A DNA stretch of 64,000 nucleotides, taken from the NCBI GenBank assembly GCA_937924405.1, contig CALDVW010000041.1:60602-124601 (forward strand), in the 5' to 3' direction. The position numbers were made by a program, and so were the translations under genes. The notes beneath the pieces were generated by a model. It was not told where the DNA came from. It searched no databases and was given only the letters and a program-made list of their open reading frames with translations. This document shows positions 29,199 through 37,212 of the stretch, in pieces. The stretch comes from an uncultured Lysobacterales bacterium. GTDB lineage: Bacteria; Pseudomonadota; Gammaproteobacteria; Xanthomonadales; SZUA-36. Within the stretch, counting starts at the first letter, position 1; every line of letters begins with the position of its first letter.

Positions 29199-29879
29199 AT
29201 GGAAGAAATGATGAAAGTTTCCGAAGCTGTGTCAAAACGGTTTTCTGCAAGGGCGTTTCTGGATACGGAAGTAGCGGACGAGCAGATTCGACGCATTCTG
29301 GATCGCGCCAGGCAGGCGCCGTCCGGGGGCAACCTTCAGCCCTGGCATGTGCATGTGGTGACAGGCCAGTCACTGGATGAACTCAAGCAGTTGATCCGGG
29401 CCAGGCAGGCCAATTTTCCACGTGGTGAGCAGCCTGAATACCATGTCTATCCGCCCGGCCTTCATGAACCATATCGCTCCCGCCGCTCCCAGTGCGGCGA
29501 AGACCTTTACGCCGCCATCGGTATTCCGCGCGAAGACCGGCCAGCAAGGTTGCGGCAGTTTGCCAGAAACCTGGAAGGCTTTGGCGCACCGATGATTCTG
29601 TTTTTCTCTATTGACCGTCTCATGGGTCATAACCAGTGGGCGCACCTGGGCATGTTCATGCAAACGATCATGCTGCTGGCGGTGGAGGAGGGCTTGATGA
29701 CCTGTCCGCAGGAGGCCTGGTCGGCGTTCCACGGAACGGTGGCAGAATTCCTGGGATTGCCGGATCATCAGATGTTCTACTGTGGTATGGCTATCGGATA
29801 TGCCGACATGGAACACCCCATAAACCAGTGGCGCAGTGGGCGGGCCGGGCTGGAAGACATTGCCTGTTTTCTTGAGTAG
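29199..29879 (+). CDS. nitroreductase-family flavoprotein
   Basis: The 226-residue FMN enzyme reduces nitro compounds, quinones or similar substrates with NAD(P)H. The N-terminal phosphate-binding motif is RQAPSGGNLQPWHVHVV and the C-terminal half has MLLAVEEGLMTCPQEAWS and GMAIGYAD, the standard NfsB/NfnB-like pattern. The first ATG directly follows the stop of the acyltransferase gene. Two more in-frame ATGs at 29208 and 29211 follow GGAAG and the last may be the real start. Several related proteins act as oxidoreductases on alkenes or dehydroamino acids, so the substrate remains open. Confidence 0.88.
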   Translation: MEEMMKVSEAVSKRFSARAFLDTEVADEQIRRILDRARQAPSGGNLQPWHVHVVTGQSLDELKQLIRARQANFPRGEQPEYHVYPPGLHEPYRSRRSQCGEDLYAAIGIPREDRPARLRQFARNLEGFGAPMILFFSIDRLMGHNQWAHLGMFMQTIMLLAVEEGLMTCPQEAWSAFHGTVAEFLGLPDHQMFYCGMAIGYADMEHPINQWRSGRAGLEDIACFLE

Positions 29880-29906
29880 TGACGGCTCCGGCCTTACCTT
29901 GTGGCT

Positions 29907-30956
29907 ATGAGTATTGCATCCCAACATCTGAAAGAAATCCGCCTGCTGGTCAAGGACCACCTGGCGCACCGCGAGGAGGAACAGCTCTCCCAGGAGCGGG
30001 AGCGTTTGTTGATGCAGCGCATCAGGGATCAACTCGAACGGGAGAATTCGGTGCTGATCGCTCATTACTACACCCAGGACGCCGTCCAGGACCTGGCTGA
30101 GCAGACCGGTGGTATTGTCAGCGACTCGCTGGAGATGGCCCGTTTCGGCAAGGAACACACCGCGCGGACGCTGGTCGTGGCCGGCGTGAAATTCATGGGT
30201 GAGACGGCCAAGATCCTGACCCCGGAAAAGCGGGTGCTGATGCCGACGCTGGAAGCCACCTGTTCACTGGATATCGGGTGCCCGGTCGATGAATTCTCCG
30301 AATTCTGTGACCAGCACCCAGACCGCACCGTCGTTGTTTACGCCAATACATCCGCGGCGGTGAAGGCGCGCGCTGACTGGGTGGTGACCTCCAGCATCGC
30401 CAGGGACGTGGTCAGTTACCTGCACGGGAAAGGAGAAAAAATCCTCTTTGCTCCTGATCGCCATCTGGGTGATTACATCCAGAAATCAACCGGCGCCGAT
30501 GTGCTGATCTGGGATGGCGCATGCATCGTGCACGAGGAATTCAAGGCCGATGGCTTGCGCCATTTGCTGGAAGAAAACCCGGACGCTGCCGTGCTGGTCC
30601 ATCCCGAATCACCCGAAGCGGTCATTGAACTTGCCGACCGGGTCGGTTCAACCAGCCAGATCATCGATGCCGCAGTCGAAATGGCTAACCCGAAGTTCAT
30701 CGTCGCCACCGACCAGGGCATCTTCCATACAATGCAAAAAGCCGTTCCCGGCAAGGAACTGATCATCGCCCCCACCGCGGGACACGGCGCCACCTGTTAC
30801 AGTTGCGCAAACTGCCCCTGGATGGCCATGAACGAACTGGAATCGCTGGCGGAAGTTTTCGACCGGGATGACAACGAGATATTCGTTGACCCGGCACTGG
30901 GCAGACGCGCCATGCTGCCGCTGCAAAGGATGCTCGATTTCAAAAAGAGCTTGTAA
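29907..30956 (+). CDS. nadA: quinolinate synthase A
   Basis: The enzyme condenses iminoaspartate and dihydroxyacetone phosphate to quinolinate for NAD synthesis, using a [4Fe-4S] cluster. The three cluster cysteines are in [18 protein letters not shown] and [11 protein letters not shown]. Substrate motifs include [17 protein letters not shown] and [11 protein letters not shown]. The ATG at 29907 is preferred; a GTG two codons upstream is possible. Length is about 349 residues, normal for the long bacterial form. Neither nadB nor nadC is nearby. The gene is convergent with a two-component kinase gene that ends 11 bases after it. Confidence 0.95.
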   Translation: MSIASQHLKEIRLLVKDHLAHREEEQLSQERERLLMQRIRDQLERENSVLIAHYYTQDAVQDLAEQTGGIVSDSLEMARFGKEHTARTLVVAGVKFMGETAKILTPEKRVLMPTLEATCSLDIGCPVDEFSEFCDQHPDRTVVVYANTSAAVKARADWVVTSSIARDVVSYLHGKGEKILFAPDRHLGDYIQKSTGADVLIWDGACIVHEEFKADGLRHLLEENPDAAVLVHPESPEAVIELADRVGSTSQIIDAAVEMANPKFIVATDQGIFHTMQKAVPGKELIIAPTAGHGATCYSCANCPWMAMNELESLAEVFDRDDNEIFVDPALGRRAMLPLQRMLDFKKSL

Positions 30957-30966
30957 GGCAGTGGAC

Positions 30967-32298
30967 TCAGGCCGCAGGTAAATCCAGTTCGGCCCTGAGC
31001 CCACCCAATTCACTCCTGCCCAGTTTCAGCGCTCCGCCGTACAAATTGGCAATGTCCTCCACGATACCCAGGCCATGCCCATGGCCGGGTGACCGTTCAT
31101 CCAGCTTCCGCCCCCGGCGCGTGATGGTTTTCAATTCCTCTTCGGCTATACCCGGGCCGTCGTCTTCGATGATCAAAGACAGTTTGTTTTGGTCGCTGTC
31201 GCAGCTGACCACGACCTTGCCCCGGGCCCACTTGAAAGCATTGTCAATCAGGTTGCCTGCCATTTCTTCGAGATCCTGCGCCTCTCCACGGAACCATCGG
31301 TCTTCCATGCACTGAAGCTCTATTTCGATGCCCCGTTCCTTGTGAATATGCTGGACGGCGAAAGTAAGATCATCGATGACGGAGCTGACACTGGTGCGAT
31401 AGCCTATGGCGTCCTGCTTGCCGTAGATGCGCGCGCGGGACAGGTAATGGTCGATATTGTTGGCCATCACGTGGGACTGATCAAGAATCAGCTGACCCTG
31501 TTGACTCGACATGCTCCGGGCTTCGTTACGGATAACAGTTAGTGGATTCTTTACAGAATGGGCAAGGTCACCCAGTTGGTTGCGGGCACGCTTCAACAGC
31601 ATCTCGTTGTGATCGAGCAGGAAGTTCAGTTCGTCGGCCAGGGGCTGCACATCGCTGGGGAAATCCCTGGGTAAGCGCTCGGTTTTGCCTGCTTTGATGT
31701 CGCTGATCGTGGACTGGATAGCATTAAGAGGCTTAAGTGCAACCCGGACCTGCATGACAACGGCGACCGACAGGCCGATGCCCAGTACCAGAAAACTGGT
31801 GATTATATGCAGATAGAATTCCTGAACGTCATCCGATATTGCCATCTCCGGCGCGGTCGCCACGATGGTCAATGCGCCTGCCTCGTGTGGATATGCGACA
31901 TTCACAACCTGCGCCCTCAGTTTGTGCCCGCCCGGCCCAACCAGGTTTTGAACTTCATGGCTTTCACTGACTTCCGTGTTGCTCAGGTCCAGCAGGTTGG
32001 TGCCCAGCGAGGGTGACCTGTATAACGATTTGTTGCCTTCCAGGATCTCCCAGTACCAGCCGGAATTGGGCCGGTGGAAGCGTGGATCGGTGGGTTCCCG
32101 GGTCAATATCAACTGCCCGTTTGAGCCTGTTTCAACCGCCGCAACCAGTTCCTCCACGTGCGTAAAAACGTGGTCGTCATAGTGGCCTTCGGTGTGCTGC
32201 CGGTAAAATCGCCCCATCAAGATCGCCGTAAACACCAACGCGATCACGATCCAGAAAACGGAAAGTGTGATGATCCGTTTAGTTAATGATTTATGCAT
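30967..32298 (-). CDS. sensor histidine kinase, PhoQ/QseC-like layout
   Basis: An inner-membrane sensor of 443 residues. The ATG at 32298 overlaps the stop of the response regulator gene by 8 bases. The first membrane segment is about residues 8-30 (IITLSVFWIVIALVFTAIL). A periplasmic domain of about 130 residues follows, a second segment (IITSFLVLGIGLSVAVVMQV) and a HAMP linker lead to the kinase. The phospho-accepting His is in LAHSVKNPLTVI (around residue 248). The N box is GNLIDNAFKWA and the G boxes are EDDGPGIAEEEL and GHGLGIVEDI. This arrangement resembles PhoQ-type sensors, but the signal cannot be read from the sequence. Confidence 0.92.
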   Translation of the reverse strand: MHKSLTKRIITLSVFWIVIALVFTAILMGRFYRQHTEGHYDDHVFTHVEELVAAVETGSNGQLILTREPTDPRFHRPNSGWYWEILEGNKSLYRSPSLGTNLLDLSNTEVSESHEVQNLVGPGGHKLRAQVVNVAYPHEAGALTIVATAPEMAISDDVQEFYLHIITSFLVLGIGLSVAVVMQVRVALKPLNAIQSTISDIKAGKTERLPRDFPSDVQPLADELNFLLDHNEMLLKRARNQLGDLAHSVKNPLTVIRNEARSMSSQQGQLILDQSHVMANNIDHYLSRARIYGKQDAIGYRTSVSSVIDDLTFAVQHIHKERGIEIELQCMEDRWFRGEAQDLEEMAGNLIDNAFKWARGKVVVSCDSDQNKLSLIIEDDGPGIAEEELKTITRRGRKLDERSPGHGHGLGIVEDIANLYGGALKLGRSELGGLRAELDLPAA

Positions 32299-32968
32299 CG
32301 GATTTGGGCTCACCAAGTTGATAACCGAGGCCCCGGCGGGTTTTAATCATATCGGCGCAGATCTTGCCGCGCAGGCGATTGATCAATACCTCGATTACGT
32401 TGGAGTCGCGGTCGAAATCCTGGTCGTAAATGTGTTCGGTCAATTCGGTTTTGGAGATCACCTGTCCGTCGTGCTGCATCAGGTATTCCAGGGTGCGGTA
32501 TTCCAACGCGGTGAGTTCGACCAGGTTGCCCTCCATTGTGACCCGGGCCGAGGTGGTGTCCAATACCACACGCCCGCAATCGCATTGCATGATCGGGCTG
32601 GAGTGGCCGGTTGCCCGCCGGATCAGCGCCTCCAGGCGCGCCAGCAGTTCTTCGAATTCAAAGGGCTTGGCCAGGTAATCGTCTGCGCCGGCGCGCAGGC
32701 CGGCCACTTTCTCGCGCCAGGTATGACGTGAAGTCAGGATCAGCACCGGCACATCGTTACCCTTGGCCCGCCAGCGTTCCATCACATCAATGCCGTCCAG
32801 TTTGGGCAGTCCCAGGTCCAGCACTACCGCGTCGTAATGTTCGGTCTCGCCCAGAAATAGCCCTTCCTCGCCATCGAATGCGACATCCACGACATAAAGG
32901 GCATGCTCCAGCGTGCTCTTGATCTGACGGGTCAATTCAGCATTGTCTTCAATTACAAGGATGCGCAT
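32291..32968 (-). CDS. OmpR/PhoP-family response regulator
   Basis: The 225-residue regulator pairs with the histidine kinase encoded directly downstream. The receiver domain has the acidic pair in IEDNAEL, the phospho-accepting Asp51 in VVLDLGLPK, Thr/Ser in VLILTSRH and Lys in DDYLAKPFE. The C-terminal winged helix (about 130-220) ends VEVLINRLRGKI and TRRGLGYQL. It is close in style to PhoP. The start ATG at 32968 lies after a leader of about 220 bases that holds no recognisable gene. Confidence 0.94.
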   Translation of the reverse strand: MRILVIEDNAELTRQIKSTLEHALYVVDVAFDGEEGLFLGETEHYDAVVLDLGLPKLDGIDVMERWRAKGNDVPVLILTSRHTWREKVAGLRAGADDYLAKPFEFEELLARLEALIRRATGHSSPIMQCDCGRVVLDTTSARVTMEGNLVELTALEYRTLEYLMQHDGQVISKTELTEHIYDQDFDRDSNVIEVLINRLRGKICADMIKTRRGLGYQLGEPKSDA

Positions 32969-33193
32969 GGATTTTCCTGGTGGAAATCGGGGCCAAAGGG
33001 CCAGTCACATTATGTAGTGACAAGGGAGCCGGCAGCACTGATTTCAATCAAGATGAAGGATGAAACCGCAGCAACAGGCGCGCGGCGTCGGGGTTGAGCA
33101 GGGGCTCGGGGGGTGTTGCTGCCAATACGGTGTTGAACACGGCCCGCGGCAATGCACGCCCCCCGCGCGCCGTTTTTCTATACCGGGTCAGGT
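32969..33193. other. non-coding leader upstream of the response regulator
   Basis: The gap of 303 bases from 32969 to 33271 contains no gene I can support. Its right part holds a terminator for the upstream lyase gene (33194-33229). The rest is very GC-rich (runs of C, G and CGCGC around 33110-33175) and probably carries the promoter and 5' leader of the two-component operon. Open frames across it have no ribosome site or recognisable protein. Confidence 0.4.
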
Positions 33194-33229
33194 CAAAAGA
33201 AAAGGCCAGCCTTCCGCAGCAGGCCGGCC
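33194..33229 (-). terminator. rho-independent terminator of the methionine gamma-lyase gene
   Basis: Read on the minus strand, a 9-bp stem GGCCGGCCT / AGGCTGGCC (one G-T pair) closes a loop of 8 bases and is followed by TTTTCTTTT. The arms lie at 33204-33212 and 33221-33229 on the plus strand and the T-run at 33194-33203. It is 43 bases after the stop at 33272. Confidence 0.8.
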
Positions 33230-33271
33230 CATAAAGGAGGCATATTGAGATTGAGGGTAACGCGGGGAAGC

Positions 33272-34582
33272 TTAACCCGGGCTTAAAAAATCTCTTTGAG
33301 TGGTAACCGAATCGCGGATTTGACCCGTTCCCACAACACCCAGGCGCTCGAGTGCCCCGTGGAGTTGCCGCCAGCGTTGCTCGGTCGTGCCGGTGAATCC
33401 CACGGACATGCGAACCAGCCCCGGAGAAATCCCGGCGCTTGACTTGTCTTCCTCGGTCATCTCGCTGGATGTCGTGCTGCCGGAGCAGGACATCAAAGTG
33501 TCGAAATAGCCCAGGCTGACTGCCATGTAGCCAAAGCGGTAGTCGTTTTGCAGCATGTCCATCAATTGGTTGGCCTGTTCTTCGGTACCCAGGTCGAGCG
33601 TCAGGATGCCGCCATAGCCATAATCGGGGCAATGCAGGTCACTGATCAACTCATGATCGGGGTGACCGGGCAGGCCAGGGTATGTCACGGCCAGGCCGAG
33701 CGCCTGCAGCCGTTCGGCAAATACCTGGGCTCTTTTGCCGTGTTCCGCCATGCGCAGGGGCAGGTGCGGAATGCGCAGATTGATGTTGAAAGCAACCTGC
33801 GGGTCCATGGTCGGGCCCAGCAGCATCAGCGCGCCGGTGTGCAGATCCATCGTCTGCTGGATGAATTCCCTGTCGGCGCAGATCGCACCGGCGATGTAAT
33901 CCGATGCTCCGCCGATGAACTTGGTCATGCTGTGTACGACAATGTCAGCGCCAAGCTGCTTTGGGCTCAGAATCAGTGGGCTGAACGTGTTGTCAATGAC
34001 CAGCTTGATGTTATGACGCCTGGCGATATCGCCAAGCGCGGGAATGTCCGCTACCCGCAGGGTAGGATTGGATATGCTCTCAGTAAATATGGCGCGCGTG
34101 TTTTCACCGATCGCCGCCTCGACTTCCTCCAGGTTGCTGATATCGACCAGCGTGGCGTTGATATTGCTTTTGACCGGCAGAAAATCGTGCAGAAGGGCAT
34201 AGGTTCCGCCATAGACGGTGTTGGATGAGACGATATGGTCACCCGAGTCGCATAACTGGAAGAAAACGCCTGATATTGCCGCCATGCCGCTGGCCGTACA
34301 GTAAGCAGCCTCGGTTCCTTCCAGCGCCGCGAGTTGTTTGGACAGGCTATAAACGGTCGGGTTGAAATGCCGCCCGTACAGGTAACAGCCGCCCTTGTCC
34401 GGCCCCATGTGGCCGCTGAAAATCTCGGCGAGAATATCCGGGTGCATGGCGGTGAAAGTAGTGCTGGCCTCGATCGACATGTTGACGCCACCGTGTTCAC
34501 CGAATTCGTGGCGCGTATTGGCCAGTGCCTCTACGGGGTTTCTGACCGTAGGATGGTCAATGACGTTACGTGGAGTTTTCAT
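33272..34582 (-). CDS. Cys/Met-metabolism PLP enzyme, probable methionine gamma-lyase
   Basis: A trans-sulfuration family PLP enzyme of 436 residues. The ATG at 34582 has AAGGAC nine bases upstream; the frame is open nine codons further. Family signs are CYLYGRHFNPTV, AAYCTASGMAAISG (the cofactor phosphate loop), LVIDNTFSPLI and the PLP lysine in HSMTKFIGGASD. The C-terminal SVGFTGTTEQ is also typical. Methionine gamma-lyase (methionine to methanethiol, 2-oxobutyrate and ammonia) fits best. Cystathionine gamma-lyase or gamma-synthase cannot be ruled out, because the residue that separates them was not located with certainty. It is divergent from an Lrp/AsnC gene and next to acetolactate synthase, which uses 2-oxobutyrate. 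Confidence 0.82.
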   Translation of the reverse strand: MKTPRNVIDHPTVRNPVEALANTRHEFGEHGGVNMSIEASTTFTAMHPDILAEIFSGHMGPDKGGCYLYGRHFNPTVYSLSKQLAALEGTEAAYCTASGMAAISGVFFQLCDSGDHIVSSNTVYGGTYALLHDFLPVKSNINATLVDISNLEEVEAAIGENTRAIFTESISNPTLRVADIPALGDIARRHNIKLVIDNTFSPLILSPKQLGADIVVHSMTKFIGGASDYIAGAICADREFIQQTMDLHTGALMLLGPTMDPQVAFNINLRIPHLPLRMAEHGKRAQVFAERLQALGLAVTYPGLPGHPDHELISDLHCPDYGYGGILTLDLGTEEQANQLMDMLQNDYRFGYMAVSLGYFDTLMSCSGSTTSSEMTEEDKSSAGISPGLVRMSVGFTGTTEQRWRQLHGALERLGVVGTGQIRDSVTTQRDFLSPG

Positions 34583-34629
34583 CACGCGGTCCTTGTTGCA
34601 GGGTTGCATGAAAATTCTGGTTAATAACT

Positions 34630-34648
34630 ATATTTTAGAATAAAATAT
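34630..34648. promoter_or_regulatory. AT-rich palindrome, probable operator for the adjacent Lrp/AsnC regulator
   Basis: A perfect inverted repeat ATATTTTA-GAA-TAAAATAT lies between the divergent lyase (34582) and regulator genes. It overlaps a TAG-N10-CTA pattern (34636-34651). A second, imperfect palindrome CTAATTGCAGTTAG stands beside it at 34649-34662. Lrp-family proteins bind such AT-rich dyads, and the position between the divergent genes fits autoregulation plus control of the lyase. Binding is inferred, not shown. Confidence 0.6.
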
Positions 34649-34692
34649 CTAATTGCAGTTAGATGACGAATAATGTTCGGATAAATGGCTGG

Positions 34693-35166
34693 ATGAAAAC
34701 ACTTGATCGAATAGATTACAAAATTGTGCGTCTGTTGCGGAATAATGCTCGGTTACCCAACAAGCAACTGGCTGAAATGGTCGGACTGGCGCCATCTACC
34801 TGCCTGGTGCGAACCCGCATTTTGCAACAATCAGGGGTGCTTACCGGTTTCAAGGCAGAGGTCAATCCGGCGGCCCTGGGCGTTGGCCTGCAGGCGATGA
34901 TTTCCGTCCGGCTCAAACGTCATTACAAGCCGGACGTGGAGGCTTTCCGCCAACACGCGCTGGAGCTGCCCGAGGTTGTCCGCCTCTACCATGTGGCCGG
35001 GCCGATCGATTTTCTGGCTCATGTGTGGACAAAGGATTCGGAACACCTGCGGGATCTGGCAATGACGGCGTTTACATCCCGCGAGGAGGTCTCACACATC
35101 GAGACCGAGCTGATCTTCGAGCACGTCAGTTGCCAGGAGCTTCCTGCGTTCCTCGATGAACTGTAA
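34693..35166 (+). CDS. Lrp/AsnC-family transcriptional regulator
   Basis: The regulator has a winged helix-turn-helix (LDRIDYKIVRLLRNNARLPN, then KQLAEMVGLAPSTCLVRTRIL) and a RAM domain (AMISVRLKRHYKPD through EVVRLYHVAGPIDFLAHV). The start is uncertain: the open frame begins at 34663, but there is no ribosome site there and the family usually begins just before LDRID, so the ATG at 34693 (157 residues) is chosen. It is divergent from the methionine gamma-lyase-type gene, with a palindrome between them, so it probably responds to methionine or a branched-chain amino acid. Confidence 0.88.
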   Translation: MKTLDRIDYKIVRLLRNNARLPNKQLAEMVGLAPSTCLVRTRILQQSGVLTGFKAEVNPAALGVGLQAMISVRLKRHYKPDVEAFRQHALELPEVVRLYHVAGPIDFLAHVWTKDSEHLRDLAMTAFTSREEVSHIETELIFEHVSCQELPAFLDEL

Positions 35167-35278
35167 CGGCGCGAGCGGGCATCTGCCGATAGGAGTCAAC
35201 CGAGACGCCAAATTGTCGTTTGACTTGGTCCGCGCTAACATTGCAGCCCCCAGCAGCGGGCCAGGAACCTGAAATTCC

Positions 35279-37135
35279 ATGTCAATCGACAATGTAACTT
35301 ACCAGGACGTCGCTACCATCTCAGGGGGCAAACTGACCGACATCGAGCCGGATCAGCGTGAGGGCGCTCTAAGGGGGGCCGAAATCCTGGCGAAAAGCCT
35401 GCAGTTGGAAGGGGTGGACGTGGTATTCGGGTATCCGGGTGGGGCAAATCTCGAAATTTTCGATGTACTGCGGAACCACGACATTCGCTGTATCCGCGTC
35501 GAACACGAGCAGGGTGCCGCGCATGCCGCACAGGGCTATGCCCGGGCCAGCGGCAAAGTTGGCGTTTGCCTGGCGACATCCGGGCCGGGTGCCACCAACC
35601 TGGTGACCGGCATTGCAGACGCCAATAGCGATTCGACTCCAATCGTGGCGATTACCGGCAATGTGCCTACCCAGTTACTGGGCAGGAACGCCTTCCAGGA
35701 AGTTGATATCGTTTCCATCGTCGAACCCATTACCAAACGCGCCTACCTGGTTGATCGCGTGGCCAGAATACCGGCCGCGGTGCGCCTTGCTTTTGCCCAT
35801 GCCCTGGGCAATCGCCCCGGTCCGGTATTGATCGACATCCCCAAGGACATCCAGCAGCACTATCCGCGTGATCCCGACGGTAACTATGCCGAGCCGCGAA
35901 TGCCCGCGGTTATTGAAGAGCCCGAAGAACCCATCGGTGGTATGCACGAGGACCAGTTGCAGGAATGCCAGCGTCTGATTGTCGAGGCCCAAAAGCCGGT
36001 ACTCTACGTCGGCGGCGGCATTGTCTCAGCAGGCGCCGAGCCGGAGTTGCTTGCCTTTGCCTCCAGGTCAGGCATTCCGGTCACCACCACCATCATGGGC
36101 CTGGGCGCTTTTCCGCCAGGCAACGAATTGTGCCTGGACGTGCTTGGCATGCATGGCGCCCGATATGCAAATATTGCGGTTAACGAGGCAGATCTCGTCA
36201 TCGCACTCGGCGTGCGTTTCGATGACCGTGTAACCGGCCAGGTCAGCGAGTTCATCAAGCACGGCAAGATCATTCATATTGACATCGACCGCGGCGAGCT
36301 GAATAAAAACAAGACAGTAACCCTGCCGGTTTGCGCCGACGTCAAGCCGGTGCTCGAGCAGTTGATGGCCACCCCGCAATCGGATTATTCGGCCTGGCGT
36401 GAATACTGCGCCGGGCTGAAACGTGACTTCCCTTATCCGCTGGTGGAAAAACAGGGCATCAGCCCGCAAAAAGCGATCGCTCTTCTGAGCGAGATGACGC
36501 GGGGAGAAGCCATCGTCAGCCTGGGTGTGGGTCAGCACCAGATGTGGGCCATGCAACATTACCGGGCTGCCCGCACCCGGTCGTTTCTGTCCAGCTCCGG
36601 CTTCGGCACCATGGGTTATGGCTTGCCCGCGGCCATTGGCGCGAAAATTGCCCAGCCCCGGCGCCAGGTCATCGATATCGACGGTGACGGCAGCCTCAAT
36701 ATGACCATCCACGAGCTCAGCACCTGCCATCGCTATGGCATTGGTGTGAAAGTAGTCGTGATCAACAATCAGTGGCTGGGCATGGTCCGCCAGTGGCAGG
36801 ACATGATTTACGATGGCCACCGGTCCTGCTCGGACCTCGCGGATCCGATGTCGGCGGTCACGCCGCAGGGCGAGCAGGGCGTATACCCGAATTTCCTTGC
36901 AATTGCCGAAGGCTATCGGGTTGGCGCCCAGCGGGTTTCCGATCCTTCGGAACTTGAAGCTGCATTCGAACGCATGCTCGCAGATCCTGATGAACCTTAT
37001 CTCCTGGATGTGATCGTAGAACCCGAGGCCAACGTTTACCCGATGATCCCGGCGGGTGCGACCTATCGCGACATTATTATGAGTGATGATGACTTGCAGG
37101 GCGTAAGCGGGGAATCCCAGGGCTCGAACGTTTGA
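35279..37135 (+). CDS. acetolactate (acetohydroxyacid) synthase large subunit
   Basis: A thiamine-diphosphate enzyme joining pyruvate to pyruvate or to 2-oxobutyrate, the first common step of valine, leucine and isoleucine synthesis. The cofactor-activating Glu is in RVEHEQGAAHAA, the FAD-binding middle domain has VIALGVRFDDRVTG, and the ThDP motif runs from GDGSLNMT to NNQWLGMVRQWQ. It is 618 residues long, with an N-terminal extension of about 30 residues before the usual start (compare GAEILAKSLQLEGVDVVFGYPGG, given here only as landmark words). No regulatory small subunit gene (ilvH/ilvN) follows, which is unusual for the biosynthetic enzyme. Its neighbours suggest use of 2-oxobutyrate released from methionine. 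Confidence 0.92.
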   Translation: MSIDNVTYQDVATISGGKLTDIEPDQREGALRGAEILAKSLQLEGVDVVFGYPGGANLEIFDVLRNHDIRCIRVEHEQGAAHAAQGYARASGKVGVCLATSGPGATNLVTGIADANSDSTPIVAITGNVPTQLLGRNAFQEVDIVSIVEPITKRAYLVDRVARIPAAVRLAFAHALGNRPGPVLIDIPKDIQQHYPRDPDGNYAEPRMPAVIEEPEEPIGGMHEDQLQECQRLIVEAQKPVLYVGGGIVSAGAEPELLAFASRSGIPVTTTIMGLGAFPPGNELCLDVLGMHGARYANIAVNEADLVIALGVRFDDRVTGQVSEFIKHGKIIHIDIDRGELNKNKTVTLPVCADVKPVLEQLMATPQSDYSAWREYCAGLKRDFPYPLVEKQGISPQKAIALLSEMTRGEAIVSLGVGQHQMWAMQHYRAARTRSFLSSSGFGTMGYGLPAAIGAKIAQPRRQVIDIDGDGSLNMTIHELSTCHRYGIGVKVVVINNQWLGMVRQWQDMIYDGHRSCSDLADPMSAVTPQGEQGVYPNFLAIAEGYRVGAQRVSDPSELEAAFERMLADPDEPYLLDVIVEPEANVYPMIPAGATYRDIIMSDDDLQGVSGESQGSNV

Positions 37136-37212
37136 AGATTGGGCGTCGGCCGTTCATTTTTTGTCCGCGTTCGCTGTACTATATGTGGTTTGGCCAATTA
37201 CCTGAGAGATAA

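Noticed and set aside
29370..30158. A 262-codon minus-strand open frame over the nitroreductase and nadA
   Set aside because: Both plus-strand genes carry intact catalytic motifs across this stretch; the frame has no recognisable domain.
33048..33271. A small open frame upstream of the response regulator gene as a leader peptide
   Set aside because: No ribosome site or start in the right place; it is an extension of a shadow frame over the lyase gene, and a good terminator lies across it.
36068..36820. A 250-codon open frame on the minus strand inside the acetolactate synthase gene
   Set aside because: The plus-strand gene has all its thiamine motifs. The antisense frame has no domain, no ribosome site and the composition of a shadow of a GC-rich gene.
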